NCBI GenBank assembly: GCA_002688395.1
Contig: NZCU01000034.1
Coordinates: 1-28,567, forward strand
Length of the DNA stretch: 28,567 bases
Direction of reading: 5' to 3'
Source: Nanobdellota archaeon
Lineage (GTDB): Archaea > Nanobdellota > Nanobdellia > SCGC-AAA011-G17 > ARS1403
Shown: positions 7,678 to 16,030 of the stretch, piece after piece
How the letters are laid out: every line of letters begins with the position of its first letter
Numbering within the stretch: position 1 is the first letter of the stretch
Program-made: the position numbers and the translations under genes
Notes under the pieces: model-generated
Told to the model about the DNA's origin: nothing
The model's database searches: none
The model's input: the letters and a program-made list of their open reading frames with translations, nothing else

Positions 7678-9602
7678 AATAATCTTCTAAAGATAACTAA
7701 GAATCTTTCAAGTCTATTAGCTTTTCCAATTTTTAAAGTAAATCCTTTCTCCATTTCATATTTTTCATTATTAGAATCATAATAATTAAATTTAATATTA
7801 ATAAAATTGTCTCCTTCTTCAAAATCCCATCCATTAAAAGGAATTTTAATTTCTTTTTCTCCTTCAACAGTATCAAAAATAAAAGCTCCAACATTATCAA
7901 CTAAAATCTCTAATTTTTCTACATTAGGTACAGCATTTAAATTAATTTTAATTTCTCCTCTCTCACTATATTTAACATCTGAATAATCAATAGAATTAAC
8001 CGTTAGTTCTGGTTTATCATAAATTTCAAAATCTACAAAATCACTAATAACAAAATTATTTTCCAAAGCTCTAACAAATAATCTTTCTTTATATTTATCT
8101 AAATCATAAACAAAAACTTCAGTACCTTTATCAGTAATACCTAAATTAACATTTTTACAATCTTTCTTTAAACACAACTCAAAACTTAAAGGAACATTTC
8201 CATTGTTCTCCATCTCACAAATAACATTTAAATTTTCATAAGAATAATATCCACTTTTCTCAGCATCACAGCTTAATTTTAAATCATGTGAAATAATCTT
8301 ACCTTCTTCTACTTCTAAAGAATCCATAGTTTTTTTAGCTTCTTCATAACTTATAACATCAAAACCTTTAGCAAATGTTATTTCAGATTCAGCTTTTGCT
8401 CCTAAAGAATCTTCAACAATAATTTCCCCGGTAAATTGAAATCCTTCTTGTATCACATCATCAATCTTAACTAACCAATATATTTTCTTCTCTTGTAATG
8501 GTTTTAATAATATTCCTCTAGCATTATCTCCTTCTAATCCAGGAGCAATAGCTACATAAACTAAACTAGAAACATAAAATGGTTGTAAATTCTTAACAGT
8601 AACTTCTATAGGAACATAACTACCCTCTCCAACATTATCTTCTAACAGTTTAACATCTAAATTTAATAATGGAACAAATTTCTCTCCTTTATCTTTTAAA
8701 GTTGCATTAACCTCAAATTCTTTATCAGCTATTCCAACCTTAACACTCCTCCAAAAGTATTCAACACTAGGCTCATTAGCATCACTACCTTCCATCATTT
8801 TAATATGTCCAGAATCTACCCAACCATATTGGCCAAAAGTAACATCAAAAGGAACCCATCCATGTCCTGGAAAATAAACTTCACTCCAAGCATGAGGGCT
8901 CCATCCTCCAACCACATCACTATGTGCTAATCCGCTAACATATCTAACAGGGATTTTCAAAGATCTCAAAAAACTAGTAAATAAATTAGTTAATTCATCA
9001 CAAACTCCAAATCTATTATCCAAAACCCAGCTACTTTTCTGAACACTTTTCTCAGTTAACGTATTCAAATCATATTCTATATTCGTTCTAGTCCATTCAG
9101 CAAGCTTGAAAACAGCAGTATAATAATCAGTCTCTCCTGCAACAATTTCATTAGCTTGATCTCTTATTTCTCCCGTAATATCAATATAATCTTTTGATTC
9201 AATATAATCTGAATGTTCTTGTCTATAAGTAGCAGAAGGAAATGGGATAGTCTTATCAATTCTCCTAAATAAATTTTTAGAAGTAACTTCCGCCTCTAAA
9301 CTATAAATCAATTTATCTTTATTTTCAGTCCATCTAAAATTAACACTTTTATCACCATCGCTTCTAGTTTCTCCACTCCCAGAATCTAAATCTATATTAT
9401 TCACTTCCTGCCCGACAAATTCTAAAGGATGAAAATATAACGTAGCTTCAAAATAATCTAAAGTAGATTTATCATCAATATAAGTCAAATCAACTTCTCC
9501 GTCAATAGTCACATCAGAAGTAACAGAAGTATAAGGAGCCAAATTTTCAGCTAAAACTCCTGAAATCAATACTAAAAATACTAAAAATACCTCCTTTAAC
9601 AT
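7671..9602 (-). CDS. Secreted transglutaminase-like protein
   Basis: Exported protein of 643 residues with a signal peptide (about 1-18, ending VLA). The transglutaminase-like core is at about 175-265, with the full Cys-His-Asp triad: C201 in FGVCDELTNLF, H237 in SPHAWSEVY, and D253 in WVPFDVTFGQYGW. This fold is used by cysteine peptidases and by protein-crosslinking enzymes; which activity applies cannot be told here. The rest (about 300-620) looks like two or three beta-rich, Ig-like domains. No C-terminal membrane helix is seen, so the protein is probably released or bound to the wall by partners. A TATA-like box lies about 26 bases upstream. It could process or crosslink surface proteins such as those encoded at 23902-28567. 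Confidence 0.82.
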   Translation of the reverse strand: MLKEVFLVFLVLISGVLAENLAPYTSVTSDVTIDGEVDLTYIDDKSTLDYFEATLYFHPLEFVGQEVNNIDLDSGSGETRSDGDKSVNFRWTENKDKLIYSLEAEVTSKNLFRRIDKTIPFPSATYRQEHSDYIESKDYIDITGEIRDQANEIVAGETDYYTAVFKLAEWTRTNIEYDLNTLTEKSVQKSSWVLDNRFGVCDELTNLFTSFLRSLKIPVRYVSGLAHSDVVGGWSPHAWSEVYFPGHGWVPFDVTFGQYGWVDSGHIKMMEGSDANEPSVEYFWRSVKVGIADKEFEVNATLKDKGEKFVPLLNLDVKLLEDNVGEGSYVPIEVTVKNLQPFYVSSLVYVAIAPGLEGDNARGILLKPLQEKKIYWLVKIDDVIQEGFQFTGEIIVEDSLGAKAESEITFAKGFDVISYEEAKKTMDSLEVEEGKIISHDLKLSCDAEKSGYYSYENLNVICEMENNGNVPLSFELCLKKDCKNVNLGITDKGTEVFVYDLDKYKERLFVRALENNFVISDFVDFEIYDKPELTVNSIDYSDVKYSERGEIKINLNAVPNVEKLEILVDNVGAFIFDTVEGEKEIKIPFNGWDFEEGDNFINIKFNYYDSNNEKYEMEKGFTLKIGKANRLERFLVIFRRLFQ

Positions 9603-9623
9603 CTCTTTTAGAAAATATCTAAA

Positions 9624-9631
9624 ATATAAAA
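9624..9631 (-). promoter_or_regulatory. TATA box for the transglutaminase-like gene
   Basis: The minus strand reads TTTTATAT within TTTTTTATATTT, centred about 26 bases before the ATG at 9602. Confidence 0.5.
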
Positions 9632-9640
9632 AACTTTACT

Positions 9641-10657
9641 TCAAATTTCTTTTTTAATTACTTCTATAAATTTATCAAAATCTTCTTTTTTAACACTAGC
9701 ACCAACAGCATAATCATGTCCACCACCATAACCCTCAACCCCAAATAAAGCTTTTTCAAGAATTTTAGGTAGTTTAGGACCTTCAGGGCTTCTTAAGCTC
9801 ATTCTAATATCTCCATCTTTCTCTCTACCAACTAATATTACCTTACCAGGGAATTTATACATTAACTCATTACTCAAACTCCCAGTAAAACTATATTTTC
9901 CAGAAATATAAATAAAAATAACAATCTTCTTCCCTTTATTTTCTTTAACAGCTTTATCTAATAATTTATCATATTCTTTTTCAATTTTCCCAACTTTTAT
10001 CAACAATAATCTAAGCCATTCATTTTTATCATGTAATAAATCATAAGGATTTTTTAGTCTAGTTAAGGTATCAACATTTTTTCTAACATCATTAGTTTGT
10101 CCTTTCAAAGCAAAACCAAATATTTTTATCAATTTACCTAAATTAGAATTAAACAACATCTCTTTTTGATCTTTAGCCTCTTTTAATAACTCAGGATATT
10201 CTTTAATAAATTTTTTAATAAAACTAGGTTTTTGATAATCTGAAACAATCCCAATAGTAGCCAACCACATATCTTCATTAGTTAACTTATAACACCAATA
10301 ACTAACACATCTATTATCTTTATCATTCTTTATTCTAGGATTATAATATTTTACACCTTTTATTTTAATAACAGGATGATGATCAATCCAAATAATAGGA
10401 ACATTACATTCATCCACAAATTCTTGTTCTACAACAGGTTTATCTAAAATAATTACCAAATCAGGACTATATTTCTTAACACTTTCTAGATAACTAGCAT
10501 CAAGCATAGGTTTTCCTCTAACAATAAACCCTTGTCCTTTCTTAAAATGTCTTTTTAATAATAAATAACTGACTAATCCATCAGGATCATCATCATAGAA
10601 TATTAATGGATTTTCACTCTTCTCAATTAAATTTTTTATCTGTTTTAAAGTAATCAT
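9641..10657 (-). CDS. DHH/DHHA1 family phosphoesterase (RecJ-like)
   Basis: Cytoplasmic protein of 338 residues with the two-domain DHH phosphoesterase plan. The DHH domain carries motif I as DDDPDG (22-27), an Asp at 72 (ILDKP) and the name motif IDHH (91-94). The C-terminal DHHA1 domain ends with YGGGHDYAVGASV (310-322), the substrate-binding GGGH. Relatives include archaeal RecJ-like nucleases, nanoRNases and cyclic dinucleotide hydrolases. The substrate cannot be fixed from sequence, although the size and plan fit archaeal RecJ-like proteins. Motif I has Asp22 where most members have His (HxDxDG). The start overlaps the stop of the upstream membrane-protein gene as ATGA, so the two are co-transcribed. 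Confidence 0.85.
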   Translation of the reverse strand: MITLKQIKNLIEKSENPLIFYDDDPDGLVSYLLLKRHFKKGQGFIVRGKPMLDASYLESVKKYSPDLVIILDKPVVEQEFVDECNVPIIWIDHHPVIKIKGVKYYNPRIKNDKDNRCVSYWCYKLTNEDMWLATIGIVSDYQKPSFIKKFIKEYPELLKEAKDQKEMLFNSNLGKLIKIFGFALKGQTNDVRKNVDTLTRLKNPYDLLHDKNEWLRLLLIKVGKIEKEYDKLLDKAVKENKGKKIVIFIYISGKYSFTGSLSNELMYKFPGKVILVGREKDGDIRMSLRSPEGPKLPKILEKALFGVEGYGGGHDYAVGASVKKEDFDKFIEVIKKEI

Positions 10658-11826
10658 ATTTTGGATAAGACCTCATTAACCTCTTCCTGTTTCCAACCTT
10701 GTTCTAAAGCAGCCTTAGCTAAATCTTCTTTTTTATAGCCCTTTTTTAAGTTTTCTAAGAGGTAATTTTCCAAAGGTTTTAACTCTTCTTTAACATTTAA
10801 AATTTTATCAATCTGCTCCTGTTTCCAACCTTGTCCCAAAGCAGCTTTAACTAATTCCTCTTTCTTATATCCTTTTTTTAAATTTTCAGAAATATAATTC
10901 TTTAAACCAGTTAAATCCTCCTCTACTTCTTCAGGTAAAACTTCTTCTTTTTTCTTTTTAGTAAATATATTCTTTACAAAATCCAATGAAAAACTATCTA
11001 AATACCCTTTTTTCTTAGCAAACACAACCCCACCAACAAAAACAAGAATTAAAGCTCCCAATAAACCAACCCATAAAATTATATTACTAGCACTTTCATC
11101 TTTAATACAAATAGCATTTCTACAAATAGAACCAGTAGAACATTGAACATCACTAGGACAACTCTGACAATTCTCCCCACTTTCTCTTTTTCCATTTCCA
11201 CATTCACTTGTTACTATAACAGGAACTTCAACTTCTTCAATTACTTCCTTTTCCTCAACAAGAATAGTCCATGTATTGCTAACACCATTAACAGTAACTT
11301 GTAGTTCATTAGTCCCTACAATAACAGCATCAAAAACAAAAGTACCACTAGTTTCTGGTAATTTTAAACCATCTAAATACCATTCCGCAGAAACATTCTC
11401 CCCACTAGCAGCAAAACTCTTTTTCTCTCCTACTTCCATAACAACAGAGCTTCCAGCAGGAGAAAAATCAGAACTCCTAGTAATAGTCCCAGCACTCACT
11501 CCAAAAATACTCAAATCAACATCATTACTTTCCTTATCATCAGTATCATTATCTGCAATAAATATAATAGAAAATTCTCCAGCAATATTAGAAGTTATAT
11601 CTACTTCTCCATCATTAATATTAATATCAACACCTTCTAAACCTTTACTCCCAGCTTTAAATTTATAAAATAAGTCAGTTCCATTATAATACTTATCTAA
11701 ATCTATTACATTTTTATTAATCCCAACTGAAGCATTTAAATCTGGAATGTTAGTAAAATCAATAAATTCTGAATCAGCTAAAACTGGAATAATCATTAAT
11801 AAGAATATTAATATTAACCGCTTCAT
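10654..11826 (-). CDS. Exported single-pass membrane protein with two 44-residue helical repeats
   Basis: Unrecognised protein of 390 residues. It has a signal peptide (1-17), an extracellular Asn/Asp-rich beta-type region (about 18-190), a Cys-rich knot at 209-240 beginning CGNGKRESGENC, one membrane helix (about 248-270) followed by KKK, and a cytoplasmic part. The C terminus is two tandem repeats (305-346 and 349-390) sharing ENLKKGYKKE, KAAL and QGWKQE. Each looks like a small three-helix unit resembling UBA-like domains common in uncultured archaeal and CPR proteins. Topology suggests a surface sensor or scaffold whose cytoplasmic tail binds another protein. It shares an ATGA overlap with the DHH phosphoesterase gene, and its TATA box is 29 bases upstream of the ATG. 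Confidence 0.7.
   Translation of the reverse strand: MKRLILIFLLMIIPVLADSEFIDFTNIPDLNASVGINKNVIDLDKYYNGTDLFYKFKAGSKGLEGVDININDGEVDITSNIAGEFSIIFIADNDTDDKESNDVDLSIFGVSAGTITRSSDFSPAGSSVVMEVGEKKSFAASGENVSAEWYLDGLKLPETSGTFVFDAVIVGTNELQVTVNGVSNTWTILVEEKEVIEEVEVPVIVTSECGNGKRESGENCQSCPSDVQCSTGSICRNAICIKDESASNIILWVGLLGALILVFVGGVVFAKKKGYLDSFSLDFVKNIFTKKKKEEVLPEEVEEDLTGLKNYISENLKKGYKKEELVKAALGQGWKQEQIDKILNVKEELKPLENYLLENLKKGYKKEDLAKAALEQGWKQEEVNEVLSKI
10657..10914 (-). repeat. Tandem 132-bp coding repeat (two 44-residue units)
   Basis: Two diverged copies encode residues 305-390 of the membrane protein. The shared stretch CCTGTTTCCAACCTTGT (plus strand) occurs at 10686 and 10818, exactly 132 bases apart. 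It arose by in-frame duplication; the copies differ mostly at third positions and in the linker. Confidence 0.8.
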
Positions 11827-11849
11827 TTTATAGAATTAATAGAAACTTA

Positions 11850-11860
11850 CTATATAAAGA
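11850..11860 (-). promoter_or_regulatory. TATA box for the membrane protein/DHH operon
   Basis: The minus strand reads TCTTTATATAG, centred about 29 bases before the ATG at 11826. It lies before the stop of the upstream L15e gene (11868), so the whole promoter sits in the 41-base gap. Confidence 0.55.
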
Positions 11861-11867
11861 TTTTGAA

Positions 11868-12461
11868 CTATTTTCTTTGCTTATTATCTTTTCTTTTAAA
11901 ATTAGCAAATCTACTAGGCCTTAATTTCTCTGCCCCTTTACCTTTGTTATTTAAAATTCCTCTAGATCTCCGTCCAGAATTAGTTAAACCTCTAAAAACT
12001 CTCCCTCTTCTTTCAGATAATCCACTTAATTGTTTATCTTTCTTAATTTGTGGATGATCTCTATCAACTAAAATAACTTCATAAAATCCATATCTTCCAT
12101 CTTTTCCAACTTCATAAGAATTAACAACTTCACAATTTTTAAAATCCCTATTAGCTCTTTGTTCAGCTATAGTTTGATAGCTTTTATCCACTATTTTTCT
12201 AGGGGTGGCATTCTTACTTCTTCTACCTTTTTTTAAGCTACCTCTTCTCTTTCTTCCACCCCTAAGAACTCTAACTCTAGCTAATATTATTCCTTGTTTA
12301 GCCCTATATCCTAAAGCCCTAGCCCTATCTAATCTAGTAGGTTTTTGAATTCTAATAACTGCTCCTTCTTTTCTCCACTCTATTAATCTCTCAAATCTTA
12401 ATTCTTTTAATTCTTTATTTTTAGGATTTTTCCATAAATTTCTAATTCTTTGGTATAACAT
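11868..12461 (-). CDS. rpl15e: Large-subunit ribosomal protein L15e
   Basis: Archaeal/eukaryotic ribosomal protein eL15, 197 residues and strongly basic. It begins MLYQRIRNLWKNP and contains RLDRARALGYRAKQG and ARVRVLRGGRKRRG, the central tRNA/rRNA-contacting part, followed by the YEVILVDRDHP strand and a basic C-terminal tail. There is no bacterial counterpart, so this is firm evidence that the chromosome is archaeal. It stands between the MFS transporter and the membrane protein on the same strand, but has its own TATA box about 26 bases upstream, so it can be transcribed alone and leaderless. Confidence 0.97.
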   Translation of the reverse strand: MLYQRIRNLWKNPKNKELKELRFERLIEWRKEGAVIRIQKPTRLDRARALGYRAKQGIILARVRVLRGGRKRRGSLKKGRRSKNATPRKIVDKSYQTIAEQRANRDFKNCEVVNSYEVGKDGRYGFYEVILVDRDHPQIKKDKQLSGLSERRGRVFRGLTNSGRRSRGILNNKGKGAEKLRPSRFANFKRKDNKQRK

Positions 12462-12483
12462 ACTAGAATTTTACTAAAAACTA

Positions 12484-12491
12484 TTTTTAAA
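12484..12491 (-). promoter_or_regulatory. TATA box for rpl15e
   Basis: The minus strand reads TTTAAAAA, centred about 26 bases before the ATG at 12461 and five bases beyond the stop of the MFS gene. Confidence 0.55.
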
Positions 12492-12496
12492 CCTTT

Positions 12497-13624
12497 CTAT
12501 AACAACATATATCCCAAACTTGCCAAAGCTGCTACTAAGAAACTGCTTGCTAAGTTTCCAGTCCAAAGCACAAATAATAAAACTATAATTCTACCAATAC
12601 TAATTCCAAACTCTCTAAATACAAAATATTCAACTTTTCCTTTAGATTTATTATAAGCAAGTGCATTAAAAGGAACACTCATTCCCGTACCACTTATAGA
12701 AGAAAAAACAGAAACAATAATTAATTCTAATTTAGTTCTAACAAATATAAAAAGAATCCAAAGAAAGGCATTAGGCCAAGCAAACCATCTTATTAATTGT
12801 CTTTTATCAAAAACATCACTCAATCTTCCTGTAACATTAACAACTATTAAACCTATAACTCCTAAAAAAGTAAACAAGCTTCCCATAGCAACATAAAGTT
12901 GCAAAATTGCAAAAATAAATATTGGCCAAAACACAATACTAACCATTATTTTAGCACCTAAAGAAGCATAAGAAACTAAATCTTTAAAACTACCAGCGGT
13001 TAAAAAATTCCAAGATATTTTATAATTTCTTTTAATATCTTTAGTAAATAATAAAGGAACTGCAGAACTTAATATTAATAAAGAAACAATAATGAACAAC
13101 ACTGTAAATCCAGAAAAAGTTAATAATACTCCTCCAATCATAGGTCCAACTAATCCTGCCAACAAAGCAAAGCTATAAAATCTCCCTAATTGTTTACCTC
13201 TCTTTTTCTTCTCACTAAACAAAGAAAAATCAATATGGAATGCAATCCAAAAAATACCTTCAGCAGCACCATAAATTAATGGAACTAAAATAAACAAACT
13301 AGGATTAAATCTTAATAAGTATAATAAAATAAAATAAACCACATATAATGGCATGCCAGCCAACATAACATGTTTAACACCAATTTTATTAGTTAATTTA
13401 GCTCCAATAGGTGTAAAAATTAAAAAAGCAAATGAATATATCAAATAATAATAAATAACAAAATTCAAACTATAACCCAACTCTTTAAATAAAAATAAAG
13501 GAACAAAAATTCCTATCATAGAAAAAGCAAGTACTCTTAAAACAGCGCTAACATATAATTCCGTCAACTCTTTTTTATTGAGTACATATCTCAACAAATG
13601 AGTATCTTCATGGTGCCCATTCAT
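12497..13624 (-). CDS. Major facilitator superfamily transporter
   Basis: Membrane protein of 375 residues with about 11-12 hydrophobic helices. The loop after helix 2 carries the MFS motif A in the form GAKLTNKIGVKH (74-85), and a weaker copy, GRLSDVFDKR, is in the second half, so both six-helix halves are present. The substrate is not identifiable. The ATG lies inside the end of prs (17-base overlap), and the next Met is at residue 36 within helix 1, which supports the given start. The protein ends abruptly after the last helix (LGYMLL). Co-transcription with prs is likely; a functional link to nucleotide metabolism is only suggested by position. Confidence 0.82.
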   Translation of the reverse strand: MNGHHEDTHLLRYVLNKKELTELYVSAVLRVLAFSMIGIFVPLFLFKELGYSLNFVIYYYLIYSFAFLIFTPIGAKLTNKIGVKHVMLAGMPLYVVYFILLYLLRFNPSLFILVPLIYGAAEGIFWIAFHIDFSLFSEKKKRGKQLGRFYSFALLAGLVGPMIGGVLLTFSGFTVLFIIVSLLILSSAVPLLFTKDIKRNYKISWNFLTAGSFKDLVSYASLGAKIMVSIVFWPIFIFAILQLYVAMGSLFTFLGVIGLIVVNVTGRLSDVFDKRQLIRWFAWPNAFLWILFIFVRTKLELIIVSVFSSISGTGMSVPFNALAYNKSKGKVEYFVFREFGISIGRIIVLLFVLWTGNLASSFLVAALASLGYMLL

Positions 13625-14456
13625 CTTTTATTTTCCCAGCAATTATTCCACTAACATCTATTTTATTACTAGCATTATGAATCGTATTACAACTTACAAC
13701 ATTATTAGTATGTTTTTCTAATTCTTTTAATGCTCCTCCAGTCATAACAGGATGCACAGTAATACAATCCACATCTTTTAACCCTAAATATTTAATGGCT
13801 CCAATCATTGTACTTCCAGTAACAATCATATCATCTATTAGTAAAACTTTTTTATTCTTTAAATTATATCCTCTCTCAAACTTAACATTAAATTCATCTT
13901 TTCTTTTTTTATTTAAAACAACAAACCTAGGACCTAAATCCATAATTAAACTTCTAGAATTCTCATCAGGACCAACAACCACAACTTCTTGATAATTTTT
14001 TTTAATATAACTTTCAATTAATTCAGATGAACTAATAGAATGAACAGGAACTGAAAAATATTTCTTTAAATCTTTTATATGTGGATCAACACTAACAATA
14101 GAATCAACAAAATTATTTAATATTTGTCCCAAAATCTTAGGACTTATACTCCCATATTTCTCTATCCTCATATCAGATCTTAAATAAGACAAATAAGGAG
14201 CAATTAACACAACTTCCTTGGCCCCTAAATCCTTAGCATGATTAGAAGCAAATAAAATCTCAATCAAAGCATTATTTTGATGTGGATAAAGGCTTTGAAC
14301 TAAAAAGACTTTTTTATTTTTTACATTTTCATTAAAAGTCATACGTAACTCCCCGTCTACAGAATGTGTAATACCTAAATCAAAGTAAGGAATATTTAAT
14401 TTTTTGGAAATATTTCTTGCCAATAACTTAGAATTTGATAAACCAATAAGTATCAT
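13608..14456 (-). CDS. prs: Ribose-phosphate pyrophosphokinase (PRPP synthetase)
   Basis: Makes PRPP from ribose 5-phosphate and ATP for nucleotide and related synthesis. At 282 residues it has the short archaeal size (bacterial enzymes are about 315). Visible parts: the ATP-side segment APYLSYLRSDMRI (86-98), VSVDPHIKDL (121-130, usually VTVDLH), VVGPDENSRSL (160-170), the basic NKKRKD flexible-loop region (182-187) and the PRPP-binding loop VLLIDDMIVTGST (204-216). The start ATG has a TATA box 28 bases upstream and is divergent from the small membrane protein at 14568. It forms an operon with the downstream MFS gene, which starts inside it. Confidence 0.95.
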   Translation of the reverse strand: MILIGLSNSKLLARNISKKLNIPYFDLGITHSVDGELRMTFNENVKNKKVFLVQSLYPHQNNALIEILFASNHAKDLGAKEVVLIAPYLSYLRSDMRIEKYGSISPKILGQILNNFVDSIVSVDPHIKDLKKYFSVPVHSISSSELIESYIKKNYQEVVVVGPDENSRSLIMDLGPRFVVLNKKRKDEFNVKFERGYNLKNKKVLLIDDMIVTGSTMIGAIKYLGLKDVDCITVHPVMTGGALKELEKHTNNVVSCNTIHNASNKIDVSGIIAGKIKDEWAP

Positions 14457-14479
14457 AATAGTTATTGTAAATTAAATCT

Positions 14480-14488
14480 TATATAAAT
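14480..14488 (-). promoter_or_regulatory. TATA box for prs
   Basis: The minus strand reads ATTTATATA, centred about 28 bases upstream of the prs ATG (14456). Confidence 0.55.
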
Positions 14489-14534
14489 TTTTAGTTAATA
14501 AAGTCTGTAATAATTTCTTTCAATCACAATAATG

Positions 14535-14542
14535 TTTATAAG
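14535..14542 (+). promoter_or_regulatory. TATA box for the small membrane protein
   Basis: TTTATAAG, centred about 30 bases before the ATG at 14568. Because it overlaps the earlier in-frame ATG (14532), it also rules that start out. Confidence 0.5.
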
Positions 14543-14567
14543 TTTAAATTTTATAACATCTGGTAAC

Positions 14568-14741
14568 ATGGATAAATATTTAAAAATAATTTTAGGGCTA
14601 TTAATTTTACTAGCTGGAGTTTATACTTATATAGCTTGGCCGAATAATTTACAAGCCTTATGGACAATAATTAGAGGAGTTTTTGGCTTAGCGATAATCT
14701 TAATAGGACTATTATTTATCTTATTGGGAATCACTGAATAA
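14568..14741 (+). CDS. Small two-helix membrane protein
   Basis: Hypothetical protein of 57 residues made of two hydrophobic helices (about 4-20 and 35-54) joined by a short loop with YIAWPNNLQALW. It is not a recognised family; small proteins of this shape are common and unassigned in archaeal genomes. An in-frame ATG at 14532 would add 12 residues, but the TATA box at 14535-14542 lies inside that extension, so the ATG at 14568 was chosen. The 3' end overlaps the opposite-strand NreA gene by 11 bases. Confidence 0.55.
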   Translation: MDKYLKIILGLLILLAGVYTYIAWPNNLQALWTIIRGVFGLAIILIGLLFILLGITE

Positions 14742-15933
14742 AGCTTCTTAAACTAGTTTGTTTTTTGTATTCTTCAATTATTTTACTTTTTGCAACATAT
14801 TTGAAAAAAGGACTTTTTATCCTAGTTTGAATATCCTCAAAAGCTTCTTTTAGATTATTAAATCTTCTAAATTTCTTTCTAAATGCATTTCTACTAACCT
14901 CTCTTAAAATACCAACTCCTAAAGGAACTTCATAATTATTTATTTCTCTAAAGAAAACAACACTAGCCTGTCGTTTAATCTCATTTAAATATTCAGTAAC
15001 AGCTAACTTATTTGAGTAATAAGCACCTGTTACATCACCAGCATATTTCTTCCTATTAAATACAATTTCATAATCATGCCAAAAATGAGGATCCATATTT
15101 GCTTTAGCTTCAATAACTTCAAAACTCCAACTTCTGGGCAATAATAAAATTTCATAATGATTCCCCAAATATTCATCACTAAAAACCATAATATCATTTA
15201 TCCAAGGATAATCTCTTATGTTACTCAATAGATGTTTAGATATTGTATCATCAACAGCTGTAGTACTCCATCTACTTGGAACTAATTTTCTTTGGGGTTT
15301 TATTCCTAACAACCCAGCACTTAATAATTTAATAACAGAACTCACACTAAATCCAGATTTATGTAAATCTACAACAGCATCTGCTGATTTTAAATGAATA
15401 TCATCAACAAAATAATCTACTTTCTTAGCAATTTTAACATTCCCAATTACTTTAGCTTTTCTTAAAGGAGCAACATTTCCAAGAGGATTTGCAACAGCAT
15501 CAGTATTTACATTTATAGTGGGTCTTTTCTTCAAATTAAATTCAACATCACAAGGTTTATACGCCATTGAAACCTCTTGCATAACATCATTTAATCTTCC
15601 ATTAGGATTTTTAATATTATTAACAAATCTAGAATAAACTAACTGACTTCTTTTAAATAAAATATCATCGCTACTTAATTTTGATTTAAACCATTCTTCA
15701 GGATCACTCATTCTATTACTTTCATCATCATGACCAACAGGACTTAAAATTCCACTAAAAACACTTGGATAATTATGTCTCCCAACAAATATATCAGGTG
15801 GGGACGAACCGGAAAAATTTACATTAATATCTTTAGTTTGAAATAATTTAAACTGATTTTGCAAAGGACAATACCCATCTCCATAAAACTTAGGGTGCCA
15901 TCCTTTACAGTATTTACAATAGTGACCTCCCAT
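14731..15933 (-). CDS. nreA: NreA-type archaeal DNA repair protein
   Basis: Protein of 400 residues matching the archaeal NreA family (former DUF650/DUF651), which protects against DNA damage and can bind PCNA. The N terminus carries a zinc-type set (C6, C9, H13, C22 within CKYCKGWHPKFYGDGYC). This is followed by the conserved FSGSSPPDIFVGRHNYP segment, and the large C-terminal domain has PSRWSTTAVDDT and GNHYEILLLPRSW. The last residues, QTSLRSFI (392-399), fit a PCNA-interacting peptide (Qxx[ILM]xx[F][aromatic or hydrophobic]), as reported for other NreA proteins. It is a single gene with a TATA box 27 bases upstream, divergent from the gene at 16031. Confidence 0.88.
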   Translation of the reverse strand: MGGHYCKYCKGWHPKFYGDGYCPLQNQFKLFQTKDINVNFSGSSPPDIFVGRHNYPSVFSGILSPVGHDDESNRMSDPEEWFKSKLSSDDILFKRSQLVYSRFVNNIKNPNGRLNDVMQEVSMAYKPCDVEFNLKKRPTINVNTDAVANPLGNVAPLRKAKVIGNVKIAKKVDYFVDDIHLKSADAVVDLHKSGFSVSSVIKLLSAGLLGIKPQRKLVPSRWSTTAVDDTISKHLLSNIRDYPWINDIMVFSDEYLGNHYEILLLPRSWSFEVIEAKANMDPHFWHDYEIVFNRKKYAGDVTGAYYSNKLAVTEYLNEIKRQASVVFFREINNYEVPLGVGILREVSRNAFRKKFRRFNNLKEAFEDIQTRIKSPFFKYVAKSKIIEEYKKQTSLRSFIQ

Positions 15934-15956
15934 AATAAAAGTTAAAATCTATAATT

Positions 15957-15964
15957 ATTTATAG
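15957..15964 (-). promoter_or_regulatory. TATA box for nreA
   Basis: The minus strand reads CTATAAAT, centred about 27 bases before the nreA ATG (15933). Confidence 0.55.
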
Positions 15965-16002
15965 TTTACGCACCTTTGGCGGGTATGTCGAATAAAAACA
16001 TT

Positions 16003-16010
16003 TTTATATC
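16003..16010 (+). promoter_or_regulatory. TATA box for the 16031 gene pair
   Basis: TTTATATC, centred about 25 bases before the ATG at 16031. It is one side of a 97-base divergent spacer whose middle (15968-15990) is unusually GC-rich for this sequence. Confidence 0.5.
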
Positions 16011-16030
16011 TCAACTTCTAATATCAAAAT

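Noticed and set aside
11276..11668. Plus-strand open frame opposite the 390-residue membrane protein
   Set aside because: It is low-complexity Ser/Leu/Pro-rich antisense of an Asn/Asp/Thr-rich gene, with no promoter or family features. The same applies to plus-strand frames at 13795, 25181 and 25766 and the minus-strand frame at 6948.
14532..14567. Upstream ATG at 14532 for the small membrane protein
   Set aside because: The TATA box at 14535-14542 lies inside this extension, so transcripts would begin after it.
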